DNA from: Pseudomonas sp. DY-1
GTDB lineage: Bacteria; Pseudomonadota; Gammaproteobacteria; Pseudomonadales; Pseudomonadaceae
Reading direction: 5' to 3'
Assembly: GCF_003626975.1 (NCBI RefSeq)
Contig: NZ_CP032616.1
Span: 2,604,001 to 2,668,000 of the forward strand
DNA length: 64,000 bases
Every line of letters begins with the position of its first letter. The first letter of the stretch is position 1. Of this stretch, positions 19,950 through 29,075 are shown in pieces. The notes under the pieces were generated by a model. It was not told where the DNA came from. It saw only the letters and a list, made by a program, of their open reading frames with translations, and did not search any database. Both the position numbers and the translations under genes were made by a program.

Positions 19950-20543
19950 TCAGCGGCTCTCCAGACTGGCAGCGCGGGCGTATGGCAGAGCACTATCGCT
20001 ACCGCTCATGGCCGCCTGCTGCGCGTGTTGCCGCAGGTAAGCCGGCAAGCGCTTCTCATGCCAACCAGAAGACGACTGGGTCGCGCCGATGGGCTGCTGC
20101 ACCTGCTGGGCATCCTCACTATAGCCAGCCAGCACGGCACCTTGCTGGGCCTGCGGCATGACCATGGCGGGTTGGCCAGCTTGCTGCTGCGCCAGTTGCT
20201 GGGTACCTGCGGCTTCGTCCTGGTTGTACAGGCGCACACCTGCCAACACGGCCACAGTCACCGATGCGGCAACAGCAAGGCGACCCAGACTACGCCATGG
20301 CCCCCGAACCACCTTGACCGGCGGCGCGGCGTCCTCGGCCAGGGCAGCCGATACGGCAGCTGCGATGTCCAGGCGCGGCTCCAGTAACTCCTTGTGCATC
20401 ACGGCCCGAGCAATCTGGTAACGCGACCAGGTTGCCCGCAACTCTTGATCTTCGCTGGCGGCGAGAACTCGACGCAGCTCCAGTTCGTCCGCCTCGTTAT
20501 CCATCACCGCGGACAGCGATTCCTGCAAAGCTTCACGACTCAT
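19950..20543 (-). CDS. mucA: Anti-sigma factor MucA
   Basis: An inner-membrane anti-sigma factor that holds AlgU; its regulated proteolysis releases AlgU and turns on alginate and stress genes. It is 197 residues. The N-terminal cytoplasmic AlgU-binding domain reads MSREALQESLSAVMDNEADE; one transmembrane helix (LAVAASVTVAVLAGVRLY, about residues 87-104) follows, then the periplasmic part with a conserved C-terminus ESR. The frame is intact, with no mucoid-type frameshift. The start ATG at 20543 gives the family N-terminus; the frame is open further upstream, but that runs into algU. The periplasmic linker is glutamine-rich (QQLAQQQAGQ). Confidence 0.95.
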   Translation of the reverse strand: MSREALQESLSAVMDNEADELELRRVLAASEDQELRATWSRYQIARAVMHKELLEPRLDIAAAVSAALAEDAAPPVKVVRGPWRSLGRLAVAASVTVAVLAGVRLYNQDEAAGTQQLAQQQAGQPAMVMPQAQQGAVLAGYSEDAQQVQQPIGATQSSSGWHEKRLPAYLRQHAQQAAMSGSDSALPYARAASLESR

Positions 20544-20574
20544 GGCGGTTCCCCTCTTGGCTGTCGCCGCTGTC

Positions 20575-21156
20575 TCAGGTTCCATGCAACAGAGGTTGCA
20601 AGGCTTTATCGATGGCTTCCCGCGCCCTGAAGATGCGGGATCGCACAGTACCGACCGGACACTGCATGACACTCGCAATGTCTTCGTAACTAAGTCCGTC
20701 GAACTCACGCAAGGTCAACGCCGTACGCAAGTCTTCTGGCAGTTGCTGGATGCTCCGGTGCACTGTGGCCTCGATCTCGTCGCGGAGCAGGGCTCGCTCT
20801 GGCGACTCGATATCCTTGAGGGCGTGGTCGCCGTCATAAAACTCGGCGTCCTCAGCACTTACATCGCTATCTGGCGGGCGTCTGCCACGCGCTACCAGAT
20901 GGTTCTTCGCCGTGTTGATGGCGATACGGTACAGCCACGTATAAAACGCACTGTCGCCGCGGAAGTTTCCGAGCGCACGATAAGCCTTGATGAAGGCTTC
21001 CTGGGCTACGTCCTGGGCTTCCTGGGCGTCGTGCACGAACCGCACGATCAACCCGAGAATCTTGTGCTGGTATTTCAGCACCAGCAGATCGAAAGCCCGC
21101 TTGTCGCCTCGCTGCACCCGTTCGACCAGTTGCTGATCCTCTTCCTGGGTTAGCAT
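20575..21156 (-). CDS. algU: Extracytoplasmic-function sigma factor AlgU (RpoE/sigma-22)
   Basis: Directs RNA polymerase to envelope-stress and alginate promoters. It is 193 residues, exactly the family length. Region 2 (AFDLLVLKYQHKILGLIVRF, QDVAQEAFIKAYRAL) and region 4 (GLSYEDIASVMQCPVGTVRSRI) are intact. The ATG at 21156 is preceded by GAGGAG at good spacing, so it is chosen over the in-frame GTG two codons upstream. It heads algU-mucA-mucB and is divergent from nadB, an arrangement shared with E. coli rpoE/nadB. An AlgU-type promoter lies upstream at 21216-21242. Confidence 0.97.
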   Translation of the reverse strand: MLTQEEDQQLVERVQRGDKRAFDLLVLKYQHKILGLIVRFVHDAQEAQDVAQEAFIKAYRALGNFRGDSAFYTWLYRIAINTAKNHLVARGRRPPDSDVSAEDAEFYDGDHALKDIESPERALLRDEIEATVHRSIQQLPEDLRTALTLREFDGLSYEDIASVMQCPVGTVRSRIFRAREAIDKALQPLLHGT

Positions 21157-21215
21157 GAACACTCCTCATCGATCTCGAAGGGGTGTTGCGCCAGCCAGTG
21201 GATCGGCTTGCCAAA

Positions 21216-21242
21216 ATAGACTCGGGCGTTGCGCAAAAGTTC
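21216..21242 (-). promoter_or_regulatory. AlgU-dependent autoregulatory promoter
   Basis: On the minus strand GAACTT (21242-21237), a 16-nt spacer and TCTAT (21220-21216) match the AlgU/sigma-E promoter consensus GAACTT-N16/17-TCtnA. It lies about 60 bp upstream of the algU start, as expected for the autoregulated promoter of this operon. Confidence 0.8.
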
Positions 21243-21537
21243 TCCCCTCCAAGCAAGCTTCCTGCAGATTGTTTTTTCATCTGCACGGAATGACGCAGCA
21301 GGGCTCGCGGCCGTGCTGCGCCGAATATAAGTCGCTTGATCTACAGGCATCCGGGTTGCACAGTTCAAGTGCATTCGTTGCATGAGTGTAAGCAAGCACC
21401 GTCTCTTCAAAATGGTGACCCTGAATGGAACCCGAACGACTAAAAAAGTTCCGTAGCACCATGCATGGTCATAAGCGCGCTATTGTGCCGTCCACCCCAG
21501 CTATATACTAGCCGCCGCTTTTTTCGCGGGAACCGAC

Positions 21538-23154
21538 ATGAGCCAACATTTCCAGCATGACGTACTGGTCATCGGCAGCGGCGCCGCCGGCCTGACCCTG
21601 GCCCTTACCCTGCCCTCGCACCTGAACATCGTGGTCCTGAGCAAGGCCGATCTCAGCAATGGTTCGACCTATTGGGCCCAAGGTGGTGTCGCCGCCGTGC
21701 TGGATGATACCGACACCGTTGACTCCCACGTCGAGGACACCCTCGTGGCCGGTGCCGGCCTGTGTCGCGAAGACGCCGTGCGCTTCACGGTAGAACACAG
21801 CCGCGCGGCCATCCAATGGCTGATCGACCAGGGCGTGCCGTTCACCCGCGACGACGAAAGCGCCCGCGAAGACGGCGGCTTCGAGTTCCACCTGACCCGC
21901 GAAGGCGGTCACAGCCATCGGCGCATCATCCATGCCGCCGACGCCACCGGCGCCGCCATCTTCAATACGCTGCTGGAACAGGCCAAGAAACGGCCCAACA
22001 TCCAGTTGCTGGAGCAACGGGTGGCCGTCGACCTGATCACCGAGCGCAAGCTCGGCCGCGAGGGCCAGCGCTGCCTGGGCGCGTATGTACTGAACCGCAA
22101 CAATGGTGAAGTGGATACCTTTCACGCCCGCTTCACGGTGCTCGCCTCCGGAGGCGCCGCCAAAGTCTACCTCTATACGAGCAATCCCGATGGTGCGTGC
22201 GGCGACGGTATCGCCATGGCCTGGCGCGCCGGCTGCCGGGTAGGCAACCTGGAGTTCAACCAGTTCCACCCCACCTGCCTCTATCACCCGCAAGCCAAGA
22301 GTTTCCTGATCACAGAAGCGGTACGGGGCGAGGGTGGACTGCTCAAGCTGCCCAACGGCGAGCGCTTCATGCAGCGCTTCCATCCGCGTGCCGAACTGGC
22401 CCCGCGCGATGTCGTGGCCCGGGCCATCGACCATGAGATGAAGCGCCTCGGCGTGGACTGCGTCTATCTGGACATCAGCCACAAACCAGCCGAGTTCGTG
22501 AAGAGCCACTTCCCCACTGTCTACGAACGCTGCCTGGACTTCGGCATCGACATCACCCGCGAGCCCATCCCGGTAGTTCCCGCGGCCCACTACACTTGCG
22601 GCGGCGTGGTGGTGGACAAGTTCGGGCGCACTGACATTCCCGGTCTCTACGCCATTGGCGAGACCAGCTTCACCGGCCTGCACGGTGCCAACCGCATGGC
22701 CAGCAACTCCCTGCTGGAGTGCTTCGTCTACGGCCGCTCGGCAGCGGAAGACATGCTCGGCCAGTTGGAGGCTGTACAAATGCCCACCAACCTGCCGACC
22801 TGGGACGCCAGCCAGGTAACCGACTCGGACGAGGACGTGATCATCGCCCACAACTGGGACGAACTGCGGCGCTTCATGTGGGACTACGTGGGCATCGTGC
22901 GTACCAACAAGCGCCTGCAGCGCGCCCAGCACCGGGTACGCCTGCTGCTCAGTGAAATCGACGAGTTCTACAGCAACTACAAAGTCAGCCGCGACCTGAT
23001 CGAACTGCGCAACCTGGCGCAGGTGGCGGAACTGATCATCCGCTCTGCCATGCAACGCCACGAGAGCCGTGGCCTGCACTACACACTGGATTATCCGGAC
23101 CTGCTTCCGGAAGCCAGGGACACTATCCTGGCTCCGTCCACCTTCGGCGACTGA
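21538..23154 (+). CDS. nadB: L-aspartate oxidase NadB
   Basis: A FAD enzyme that oxidises aspartate to iminoaspartate, the first step of de novo NAD synthesis (with NadA). It is 538 residues. The N-terminal dinucleotide-binding motif is [13 protein letters not shown]; the active-site regions [11 protein letters not shown] and [25 protein letters not shown] are characteristic, and the C-terminal helical domain is complete. The ATG at 21538 is preceded by CGGGAA. Its 3' end overlaps the convergent ygfX by 32 bp. A -10-like TATACT lies at 21504-21509. Confidence 0.97.
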   Translation: MSQHFQHDVLVIGSGAAGLTLALTLPSHLNIVVLSKADLSNGSTYWAQGGVAAVLDDTDTVDSHVEDTLVAGAGLCREDAVRFTVEHSRAAIQWLIDQGVPFTRDDESAREDGGFEFHLTREGGHSHRRIIHAADATGAAIFNTLLEQAKKRPNIQLLEQRVAVDLITERKLGREGQRCLGAYVLNRNNGEVDTFHARFTVLASGGAAKVYLYTSNPDGACGDGIAMAWRAGCRVGNLEFNQFHPTCLYHPQAKSFLITEAVRGEGGLLKLPNGERFMQRFHPRAELAPRDVVARAIDHEMKRLGVDCVYLDISHKPAEFVKSHFPTVYERCLDFGIDITREPIPVVPAAHYTCGGVVVDKFGRTDIPGLYAIGETSFTGLHGANRMASNSLLECFVYGRSAAEDMLGQLEAVQMPTNLPTWDASQVTDSDEDVIIAHNWDELRRFMWDYVGIVRTNKRLQRAQHRVRLLLSEIDEFYSNYKVSRDLIELRNLAQVAELIIRSAMQRHESRGLHYTLDYPDLLPEARDTILAPSTFGD

Positions 23155-23575
23155 ATCCCAGCCTCACCCGCAACCGGCGGTGCTGCTCCCGATCGAGCGC
23201 ATCCGCCGGAATGCATAAACCACCGCTCCGGAGCGTTCCTGGAACCCGAAAGCGCAGGATCACCGCCAGCGGTAACGCCATGCTGTCAGGGCGCAAGCGC
23301 ACCGGCGTCCAGCCATCCACAGCTCGCCATAACTGCCAGCCATCGTCGTTCAGGCGTAATCCGGTAAAAGCCTTGGGGGACGTCAGGAGAATCTGCCTGG
23401 GCAGGCACCAGGCTGCGTGAGCCACGCAGGCAAGAAGGCCGCCCATCCGCGCCCAATGCGGTATGTCGGCAAGCGACAAGGCCAGAACGGCCAGGAATGA
23501 CAGGATCAGGTAGAGCACCAGCAGGCGCCGCGACGGGCGCCAGTGGCATTCGAAGGCGTTACTTGGGCTGGACAC
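23123..23575 (-). CDS. YgfX-family small membrane protein
   Basis: A 150-residue protein with two transmembrane helices near the N-terminus (about 18-38 and 43-58) and a soluble C-terminal part. The gene follows sdhE with a 17-bp overlap, the pairing (ygfY-ygfX) seen widely in gammaproteobacteria. YgfX was proposed as a toxin affecting cell shape and as an SdhE partner in E. coli; its role in Pseudomonas is unclear. The start is GTG at 23575, which gives the [13 protein letters not shown]-terminal motif typical of the family. Its 3' end overlaps that of nadB by 32 bp. Confidence 0.82.
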   Translation of the reverse strand: MSSPSNAFECHWRPSRRLLVLYLILSFLAVLALSLADIPHWARMGGLLACVAHAAWCLPRQILLTSPKAFTGLRLNDDGWQLWRAVDGWTPVRLRPDSMALPLAVILRFRVPGTLRSGGLCIPADALDREQHRRLRVRLGFSRRRWTEPG

Positions 23576-23813
23576 GGTCCAGAATCATGCGAACCATGCG
23601 GCGCAAATCCGCATCTTCCGGCTCACCGCGCTGCATGAACCAGCCGAACATGTCCTGGTCTTCGCATTCCAGCAGTTTGCGGTAGCGGGCCTGGTCTTCG
23701 GCGTCGAGACTCGGATAGACCTCCTTCACGAAGGGGACGAGGAGCACGTCCAGTTCAAGCATGCCGCGACGGCTGTGCCAGAAGAGTCGGTTCAGTTCAA
23801 TTGAGTCGGCCAT
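23559..23813 (-). CDS. sdhE: FAD assembly factor SdhE
   Basis: A small cytoplasmic protein that promotes covalent attachment of FAD to the SdhA subunit of succinate dehydrogenase. It is 84 residues. The signature SRRGMLELD near residue 13 contains the RGxxE motif needed for flavinylation, and the helical pattern [19 protein letters not shown] is typical. The ATG at 23813 gives the family N-terminus; the frame stays open upstream but that part is not conserved in character. It overlaps ygfX by 17 bp, and the divergent ygfZ begins 119 bp away. Confidence 0.93.
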   Translation of the reverse strand: MADSIELNRLFWHSRRGMLELDVLLVPFVKEVYPSLDAEDQARYRKLLECEDQDMFGWFMQRGEPEDADLRRMVRMILDRVQPK

Positions 23814-23932
23814 CACAGCGCCTCCAGGAATGAGGCGCGCATTATAACCACAGCCGCCGCCCCGGGCACCCGCTGACAAGCCACCGGCGGGACTCTATGA
23901 TGGCGCCCCAGACTTTTATCCAGCGATCCGCA

Positions 23933-24874
23933 ATGGCCGACTCAGCATTCTTCTGTCCGCTCACCCATGAAGGCCTGCTCGCCGTCCGCGGCGTGGATGC
24001 CGCGAAATTCCTCCAGGGCCAGGTTACCTGCAACCTCAACTACCTGGACCAGGCCACCAGCAGCCTGGGCGCCCGTTGCACGCCAAAGGGCCGGATGACG
24101 TCCAGCTTCCGCATCCTCATCGAAGGCGAGGGTCTTCTCCTGGCCATGGCCAACGAGCTGGTCGAAACCCAACTGGCCGACCTGAAGAAATATGCCGTCT
24201 TCTCCAAGTCCACCTTGACCGACGAAAGCGCTGACTGGGTACGGTTTGGGCTCAGCCAGGGGGATGGGGTGCTACTTGCCCTGGGTCTCGACCTGCCACA
24301 GACCTCCGACAGCGTCGCCCGTGAGGGCAAGCTGATTGCCGTGCGCCTGGCCGACGGCCGCGTTGAGCTCTGGGCGCCCAAAGCCGAAGCCGCCACTCTG
24401 GAAGCCCGCCTGGCTGCGCAGCTGCCGCAAGCGCCGCTGGATGCCTGGCTGCTGGCCCAGGTGCGCGCTGGCATTGGCCAAGTGTTCGGCGCCACCCGCG
24501 AGCAGTTCATTCCGCAGATGATCAATCTCCAGGCCCTGGGCGGCGTCAGCTTCAAGAAAGGCTGCTATACGGGCCAGGAAATCGTTGCCCGCATGCAGTA
24601 CCTGGGCAAACTCAAGCGCCGCCTCTACCGACTGGCTCTGGCCGCGGGCGAGCTGCCCCAGGCCGGCGCCGAACTTTATTCCCCGGTACACCAGAGCTCC
24701 GTGGGCGAAGTGGTGCTGGCAGCCCCGGCGCCGAACGGCTGCGAACTGCTCGCCGTGCTTCAGGAAGACGCCGTGAGCGATGGCCGCATCCACCTCGGCA
24801 CCGCCGATGGCCCGGCACTAAACCTGCTCGACCTGCCCTATACCCTGGACGCCGACCGCGAAATTCAACGCTAG
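23933..24874 (+). CDS. ygfZ: Folate-binding iron-sulfur maintenance protein YgfZ
   Basis: A tetrahydrofolate-binding protein of the GcvT-like fold that supports repair or assembly of certain iron-sulfur enzymes. It is 313 residues. The hallmark KGCYTGQEIVARMQYLG, with the essential cysteine, is intact near residue 205. The ATG at 23933 is preferred because the preceding 12 codons in frame are not family-like. It sits beside sdhE and nadB, a gammaproteobacterial neighbourhood for respiratory cofactor genes. Its stop codon is only 3 bp from the left end of the 130-bp inverted-repeat element. Confidence 0.93.
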   Translation: MADSAFFCPLTHEGLLAVRGVDAAKFLQGQVTCNLNYLDQATSSLGARCTPKGRMTSSFRILIEGEGLLLAMANELVETQLADLKKYAVFSKSTLTDESADWVRFGLSQGDGVLLALGLDLPQTSDSVAREGKLIAVRLADGRVELWAPKAEAATLEARLAAQLPQAPLDAWLLAQVRAGIGQVFGATREQFIPQMINLQALGGVSFKKGCYTGQEIVARMQYLGKLKRRLYRLALAAGELPQAGAELYSPVHQSSVGEVVLAAPAPNGCELLAVLQEDAVSDGRIHLGTADGPALNLLDLPYTLDADREIQR

Positions 24875-24877
24875 GTT

Positions 24878-25007
24878 TGTACGAAAGGCCGCCGAGCGAG
24901 GTCAGGCAAGGCGAAGTCGGCCGAAGAAGCACGGTTTGCATGTTGTAAATGAGCCTTCTGAGACCGACTTCAACGCAGCATCACTGAGCGCAGGCACTTT
25001 TCGTACA
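24878..25007. mobile_element. 130-bp element with terminal and nested inverted repeats (MITE candidate)
   Basis: The ends are TGTACGAAA (24878-24886) and its inverse TTTTCGTACA (24998-25007). A second, internal inverted pair, GAAGTCGG (24913-24920) and CCGACTTC (24964-24971), lies inside. The element carries no gene and lies between ygfZ and an HDOD gene. Size, terminal repeats and lack of coding capacity suggest a non-autonomous mobile element or a large structured repeat. No clear target-site duplication is visible. Confidence 0.5.
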
Positions 25008-25042
25008 TCACCTCCCCCTTCCGGCCACTGACGAGACATTCA

Positions 25043-25879
25043 ATGAGCAAGCTTGCCGACAAAGTCCTACAAGACCTCACCAAAGCCATCGAATGCGATG
25101 AACTGGTGCTGCCGACCCTGCCGGAAGTGGCGCTGAAGGTGCGCGAAACTGCCGAAGACCCGAACTCCGGCATCCAGGACCTGGCCAAGGTCATCGGCAA
25201 CGACGCCGCGCTGACCGCCCGAATCATCAAGGTGGTGAATAGCCCGCTGCTGCGTACCAGCAAGGAAATCACCGACCTGCAGATGGCTATCAGCCGTCTC
25301 GGCATCAACTACACCAGCAACCTCGCCACAGGCCTGGCCATGGAGCAGATGTTCCAGGCCACCACCGATGTGGTCGACCGCAAGATGCGCGAGGTCTGGA
25401 ACAAGAGCACTGAAATCGCTGGAATCTGCCACGTGCTCTGCCGCCACTACACCCGCCTGATGCCCGACCAGGCCACCCTGGCCGGTCTGGTGCACCAGAT
25501 TGGCGTACTGCCAATCCTCACCTATGCCGAAGAGCACAACGAGTTGCTGGCGGACTCCATCAGCCTCAACCACGTGATCGAGCGTATTCACCCGCTCATC
25601 GGCGACCGCATCCTGCGCGCCTGGGAATTCCCCGAGCCGATCGCCGCGGTTCCCAGCCAATACCTGGACTTCAGCCGCAACTCGGCCCGCGTCGACTACA
25701 TCGACATCGTCCAGGTCGCCACCCTGCAGAGCTACCTCGGCAGCGAGCATCCCTACACCCAGCTGGACTGGGCCAATGTGCCCGCCTTCGCCAAGCTCGG
25801 CCTCGACCCGAACGTCGACATGCAGGCTGACGAAGACCTCTCTGCCGCCATGGAAGCGGCCATGGGCATGCTCCAGTAA
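25043..25879 (+). CDS. HDOD domain protein
   Basis: A 278-residue cytoplasmic protein consisting almost wholly of one HDOD domain (a degenerate HD phosphohydrolase fold): LPTLPEVALKVRETAEDPN, DLAKVIGNDAALTARIIKVVNSPLL and ISRLGI near the N-terminus, then LAGLVHQIGVLPIL. The metal-binding HD pair is replaced, as in other HDOD proteins, so it is probably a signalling or scaffolding protein rather than an enzyme. No output domain is attached. It lies just after the inverted-repeat element and 68 bp before the next gene, which appears unrelated. The specific role is unknown. Confidence 0.85.
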   Translation: MSKLADKVLQDLTKAIECDELVLPTLPEVALKVRETAEDPNSGIQDLAKVIGNDAALTARIIKVVNSPLLRTSKEITDLQMAISRLGINYTSNLATGLAMEQMFQATTDVVDRKMREVWNKSTEIAGICHVLCRHYTRLMPDQATLAGLVHQIGVLPILTYAEEHNELLADSISLNHVIERIHPLIGDRILRAWEFPEPIAAVPSQYLDFSRNSARVDYIDIVQVATLQSYLGSEHPYTQLDWANVPAFAKLGLDPNVDMQADEDLSAAMEAAMGMLQ

Positions 25880-25947
25880 ACACCCACGCGCATTCATCCA
25901 TCCGGCGCTAGACTCAGCCTTCTTCTGACGTCGCTGGATGGATCCGG

Positions 25948-26703
25948 ATGCGCGTACTCCTTCTCGCCCTCTGCCTGCTGTGCCACTGCTTCGCCGCCGC
26001 GGAAGAGCTTCGCCTGACCAACGGCGAATGGGCGCCCTACCTTGGGGCCAAGCTACCTCACCAGGGCGTGGCATCGCGCATAGTCGAAGAAGCGTTCGCC
26101 CTGGAGGGCGTCAAGGTGCAGTGGGAGTTCTATCCCTGGGCCCGCTCGATGCACCTGGCCGAACGCGGCGAGCGCGCCGGCACCGCCGTCTGGCTGCGCA
26201 GCCCGGAACGGGAGCAACGCTTTTTCATCAGTGACCCGGTCGTGGAAAGCAGCTACTACCTCTTCCACCGTAAGGATCGCCCCCTCGACTGGACACACAT
26301 CGCCGACCTCAAGGGAGTACGCCTGGGCGGCGCAATTGGCTATGACTACGGGACGACCTTCCAGCAGGCCGAGCGCAGCGGCCAGATCCAGGTCAAGCGC
26401 CTGAGCGGCGAGGAACAGGGCCTGCGCATGGTGCTTGCCGGACGGCTCGACGCATTTCCCATGGACAAGGTGGTCGCCTTCGCCCTGCTCAATGACAGGT
26501 TCAGCTCCACCGATCGCAAGCAAATGAGCTTCCATCCGCTGCCGCTGCGCAGCGACAGCCTGCACCTGATGCTCTCCCGCGAGGTGCCCGGCAATGCCGA
26601 GCTGATCGTCCGCTTCAACCAGGGTCTGGCCCGATTGCGCGAAAGCGGCAAGGTTGCCCAGTACCTGATGGAAGTCCAGCAGCCGCTGAGCCTGGCGCCT
26701 TGA
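25948..26703 (+). CDS. Periplasmic solute-binding protein, family 3 type, orphan
   Basis: A 251-residue protein with a signal peptide (RVLLLALCLLCHCFAAAEE) and a bacterial extracellular solute-binding fold of the amino-acid type: ELRLTNGEWAPYLG at the mature start and GVRLGGAIGYDYG in the second lobe. There are no ABC permease or ATPase genes nearby, so it probably feeds a transporter encoded elsewhere or acts as a sensor input. Its ligand cannot be inferred. A REP pair follows directly. Confidence 0.82.
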   Translation: MRVLLLALCLLCHCFAAAEELRLTNGEWAPYLGAKLPHQGVASRIVEEAFALEGVKVQWEFYPWARSMHLAERGERAGTAVWLRSPEREQRFFISDPVVESSYYLFHRKDRPLDWTHIADLKGVRLGGAIGYDYGTTFQQAERSGQIQVKRLSGEEQGLRMVLAGRLDAFPMDKVVAFALLNDRFSSTDRKQMSFHPLPLRSDSLHLMLSREVPGNAELIVRFNQGLARLRESGKVAQYLMEVQQPLSLAP

Positions 26704-26804
26704 ATGTAGGGGCGATTTCAATCGCCAAGCAATCCGCAGGTTCGCCCAGCAAACTAAAGGGGGGCAGCTGCACCGCCCTTGGCGAATGAGTTCCCCCCCA
26801 CAGG
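26704..26804. repeat. REP pair in inverted orientation
   Basis: ATGTAGGGGCGATTTCAATC (26704 onward) and the inverse GGCGAATGAGTTCCCCCCCA (26781 onward) are two divergent REP units facing each other between convergent genes. They match the REP family found at 7180, 37163 and 43837. Confidence 0.75.
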
Positions 26805-26824
26805 GGTTCAGCCTCGATACCAAA

Positions 26825-28210
26825 TCAGGCCGGAGGGAAACTCACCCGTACCTTCAATCCGCCGCTGTCGCCATCGTGCAGGCTGATCTCCGCCTGATGG
26901 GCGCGGCAGATCTCACCGACGATGGCCAGACCCAGCCCTGCGCCGCCACTCTGGGCATTGCGGCGATAGAAGCGCTGGAACACCTTGTCGCGCTCCTCCG
27001 GTGGAATACCGCTGCCGTCGTCTTCGACTTCCAGCAAAGCAGGAGAACGCACCCGAAGGATCACATTGCCGCCCTTGGGCGTATGGGCCAGTGCGTTGTC
27101 CACCAGGTTGCAGAGCAGTTCATTGAGCAAGGTCGGCTCGCCCATTACCCAGACCTGATCTTCCGCCTCCAGGGCGAGTGCGATACCACGTGCGTGCGCC
27201 AGGGGCGCCAGCGCCATGCCCAGTTCCCGGGCCAGTTGGCCCAGTTCGATGCGCTCAGCACCGCCTTCGGCAATGGCCCGCGCACCGCTTTCGATACGTG
27301 CCAGGGACAACAACTGATTGGCCAGGTGGGTCAGGCGGTCGGTGTTCTGCGCCGCCTCCTCAAGGGTCGAGCGCCAAACCGCCGGTTCGTGCTCACGCAA
27401 GCCTAACTCCACCCGGGCCTTGAGGGCGGCCAGCGGCGTACGCAATTCGTGGGAAGCGTCGGCAATGAAGTCCGCCTGGCGCTGGAACAGCCCGCGCAGA
27501 CGTTCGGTGAACTGATTCAGCGCATCCACCAGTGGACGCAATTCGCGCTGTACCGCCACTTCCGGCAACGGGCGAAGATCATCCACCTGACGCTCTTCCA
27601 CCGCCAGGCGCAACTTGTTCAGCGGCCGGAGCGCAGCGCTAACCGCCAGCCAGACCAGCACCAGCGCCGCCACTACCAGCAACACCAGGCGCCACAGACT
27701 ATCCACCAGCAGCCCCCTCGCCAGGCGCTCCCGTGCGCTTTCGGTTTCGGCCACGCGGATCTCCGCGATGCCATTCAGCCTGGGCTCGCTCACCGGCTGC
27801 AGCAGGCTTACCACCCGCACGCCCGTGCCTTCGTACTCGGCATCATAGAAGCGCGCCAGCGCCGGGTAATCGTCCGTACGAGGCGTACCCGGCGGCGGTG
27901 CCGGCAGGTGGTCGTAGCCGGAAACCAGCTTCCCGTCCGGGTCGATCACCTGGTAGAAAATGCGGCCGGCGCTGTCGTACGCGAAGACATCGAGCGCCAC
28001 ATAGGGCACGTCGGCCTTCAGGCGACCATCGGTCTCGTAGAGGCCATCGGCGATGGCTCGCGCCGAAGCCAGCAGAGTGCGGTCGTAGGCAGTATCGGCG
28101 GCTTCGCGGGCATTCCAGTAGGAACTCAGGCTGGCGATCAGCAGCAACGCACCCAGCATCAACGCCAAGCGCCGCAGCAGCCGTCCGCGCAGGCTGCCGG
28201 CTTCACGCAT
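26825..28210 (-). CDS. tctE: Sensor histidine kinase TctE
   Basis: The inner-membrane sensor of the tricarboxylate two-component system. It is 461 residues: transmembrane helix about 12-30, a periplasmic sensor domain about 31-170, a second helix about 172-192, HAMP-like linker, then the dimerisation domain with phospho-acceptor His254 (ASHELRTPLAALK) and the ATPase domain with NLVDNALAHT and GAGLGLAIV. The start ATG at 28210 overlaps the tctD stop by 8 bp. It is divergent from the opdH-tctCBA genes it presumably regulates (from memory PAO1 PA0757). Confidence 0.92.
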   Translation of the reverse strand: MREAGSLRGRLLRRLALMLGALLLIASLSSYWNAREAADTAYDRTLLASARAIADGLYETDGRLKADVPYVALDVFAYDSAGRIFYQVIDPDGKLVSGYDHLPAPPPGTPRTDDYPALARFYDAEYEGTGVRVVSLLQPVSEPRLNGIAEIRVAETESARERLARGLLVDSLWRLVLLVVAALVLVWLAVSAALRPLNKLRLAVEERQVDDLRPLPEVAVQRELRPLVDALNQFTERLRGLFQRQADFIADASHELRTPLAALKARVELGLREHEPAVWRSTLEEAAQNTDRLTHLANQLLSLARIESGARAIAEGGAERIELGQLARELGMALAPLAHARGIALALEAEDQVWVMGEPTLLNELLCNLVDNALAHTPKGGNVILRVRSPALLEVEDDGSGIPPEERDKVFQRFYRRNAQSGGAGLGLAIVGEICRAHQAEISLHDGDSGGLKVRVSFPPA

Positions 28211-28874
28211 CCTGGCTCTCCAGCAGGTAGCCCAGGCCACGGAAAGTCACGATACGCACTGCGCTGCCCTCCAGCTTCTTGCGCAGGCGATGGATGTAGA
28301 TCTCGATTGCGTCGGGACTGGCCTCCTCGTCGAGGCCGAATACCTGGGAAGCCAGTTGCTCCTTGCTCATCACTCGCCCCGGCCGGGCAATCAACGCTTC
28401 CAGCACAGACTGCTCCCGTGAGGTCAGGCTGAGGATTTCGTCCGCCAGGCTGAAGCGCCGCGTGCCCAGGTCATACACCAGGACGCCGCAGCGCTGTTGT
28501 TGCTCGCCACCGAGAACGCTACGGCGCAGCAGCGCTTTCACCCGCGCTTCCAGCTCGGTCAGTTCGAAAGGCTTGGCCAGGTAATCGTCGGCACCGAGAT
28601 TCAGGCCATGGACCCGGTCCTTCACCTCTCCCCGGGCGGTCAGCATCAGCACCGGCAGCGTCTTGCCGCGTCCGCGCAAACGCGCCAGCACCTCGAAACC
28701 GTCCATGCGCGGCAAGCCAACGTCCAGCACCGCCAGCGCGTATTCCTCGCTGGCAAGTGCCAGGTCGGCGGCGACGCCGTCGTGCAATACGTCCACCGTC
28801 CAACCCGCGCCCTTGAGCACTTGGGCAACGCTCTCAGCCAACTGTGGATGGTCTTCGACCAACAGGATGCGCAC
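28203..28874 (-). CDS. tctD: Response regulator TctD
   Basis: An OmpR-family regulator of 223 residues: receiver domain with phospho-acceptor Asp51 (LAVLDVGLPRMDG) and the conserved lysine in YLAKPFEL, followed by a winged-helix DNA-binding domain ending GSAVRIVTFRGLGYLLES. The start is GTG at 28874, preceded by CGGAGA at normal spacing, which gives the usual (V)RILLVEDHP beginning. It overlaps tctE. It is divergent from opdH across a 201-bp intergenic region that holds candidate operator repeats. Confidence 0.93.
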   Translation of the reverse strand: MRILLVEDHPQLAESVAQVLKGAGWTVDVLHDGVAADLALASEEYALAVLDVGLPRMDGFEVLARLRGRGKTLPVLMLTARGEVKDRVHGLNLGADDYLAKPFELTELEARVKALLRRSVLGGEQQQRCGVLVYDLGTRRFSLADEILSLTSREQSVLEALIARPGRVMSKEQLASQVFGLDEEASPDAIEIYIHRLRKKLEGSAVRIVTFRGLGYLLESQDA

Positions 28875-28952
28875 GACAAATTCTCCGAAATGGCAGCGAT
28901 CGCTCAGAAGTTTAACGGTGCTCCGGCCTCTGTGAACGACATGACGACTTTC

Positions 28953-28983
28953 TTTCACGCTGAAAGGCTGGCGAAAGTTTCAC
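28953..28983. promoter_or_regulatory. Palindrome and repeat in the tctD/opdH intergenic region
   Basis: TTTCA-CGC-TGAAA (28953-28965) is a 5-bp-arm palindrome; TTTCAC recurs at 28978-28983, 25 bp from the first copy. OmpR-type regulators bind tandem half-sites, so this is a candidate TctD site. The match is short and the assignment weak. Confidence 0.3.
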
Positions 28984-29051
28984 TGCATAGCATCGCGACA
29001 GGGTGGCAAGTACCACCCAATAAAAGTCGGCCCGTGGTTGCGCCGGCTTAC

Positions 29052-29062
29052 AAGAACAACAA
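29052..29062 (+). promoter_or_regulatory. Hfq/Crc catabolite-repression (CA) motif at the opdH ribosome-binding site
   Basis: AAGAACAACAA directly precedes the GGAG ribosome-binding site of opdH and fits AANAANAA, the A-rich motif bound by Hfq with Crc to block translation of catabolic mRNAs in Pseudomonas. The placement is right for repression of tricarboxylate uptake when preferred carbon sources are present. Confidence 0.6.
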
Positions 29063-29075
29063 TGGAGACCACTCG

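Noticed and set aside
21483..21509. Sigma-70 type promoter for nadB (TTGTGC and TATACT)
   Set aside because: The spacer is only 15 bp and the -35 match is weak. I mention the -10-like box in the nadB entry but do not call a promoter.
21508..23079. A 523-codon minus-strand frame over nadB
   Set aside because: Antisense shadow of an intact NadB; no domain and no plausible ribosome-binding site.
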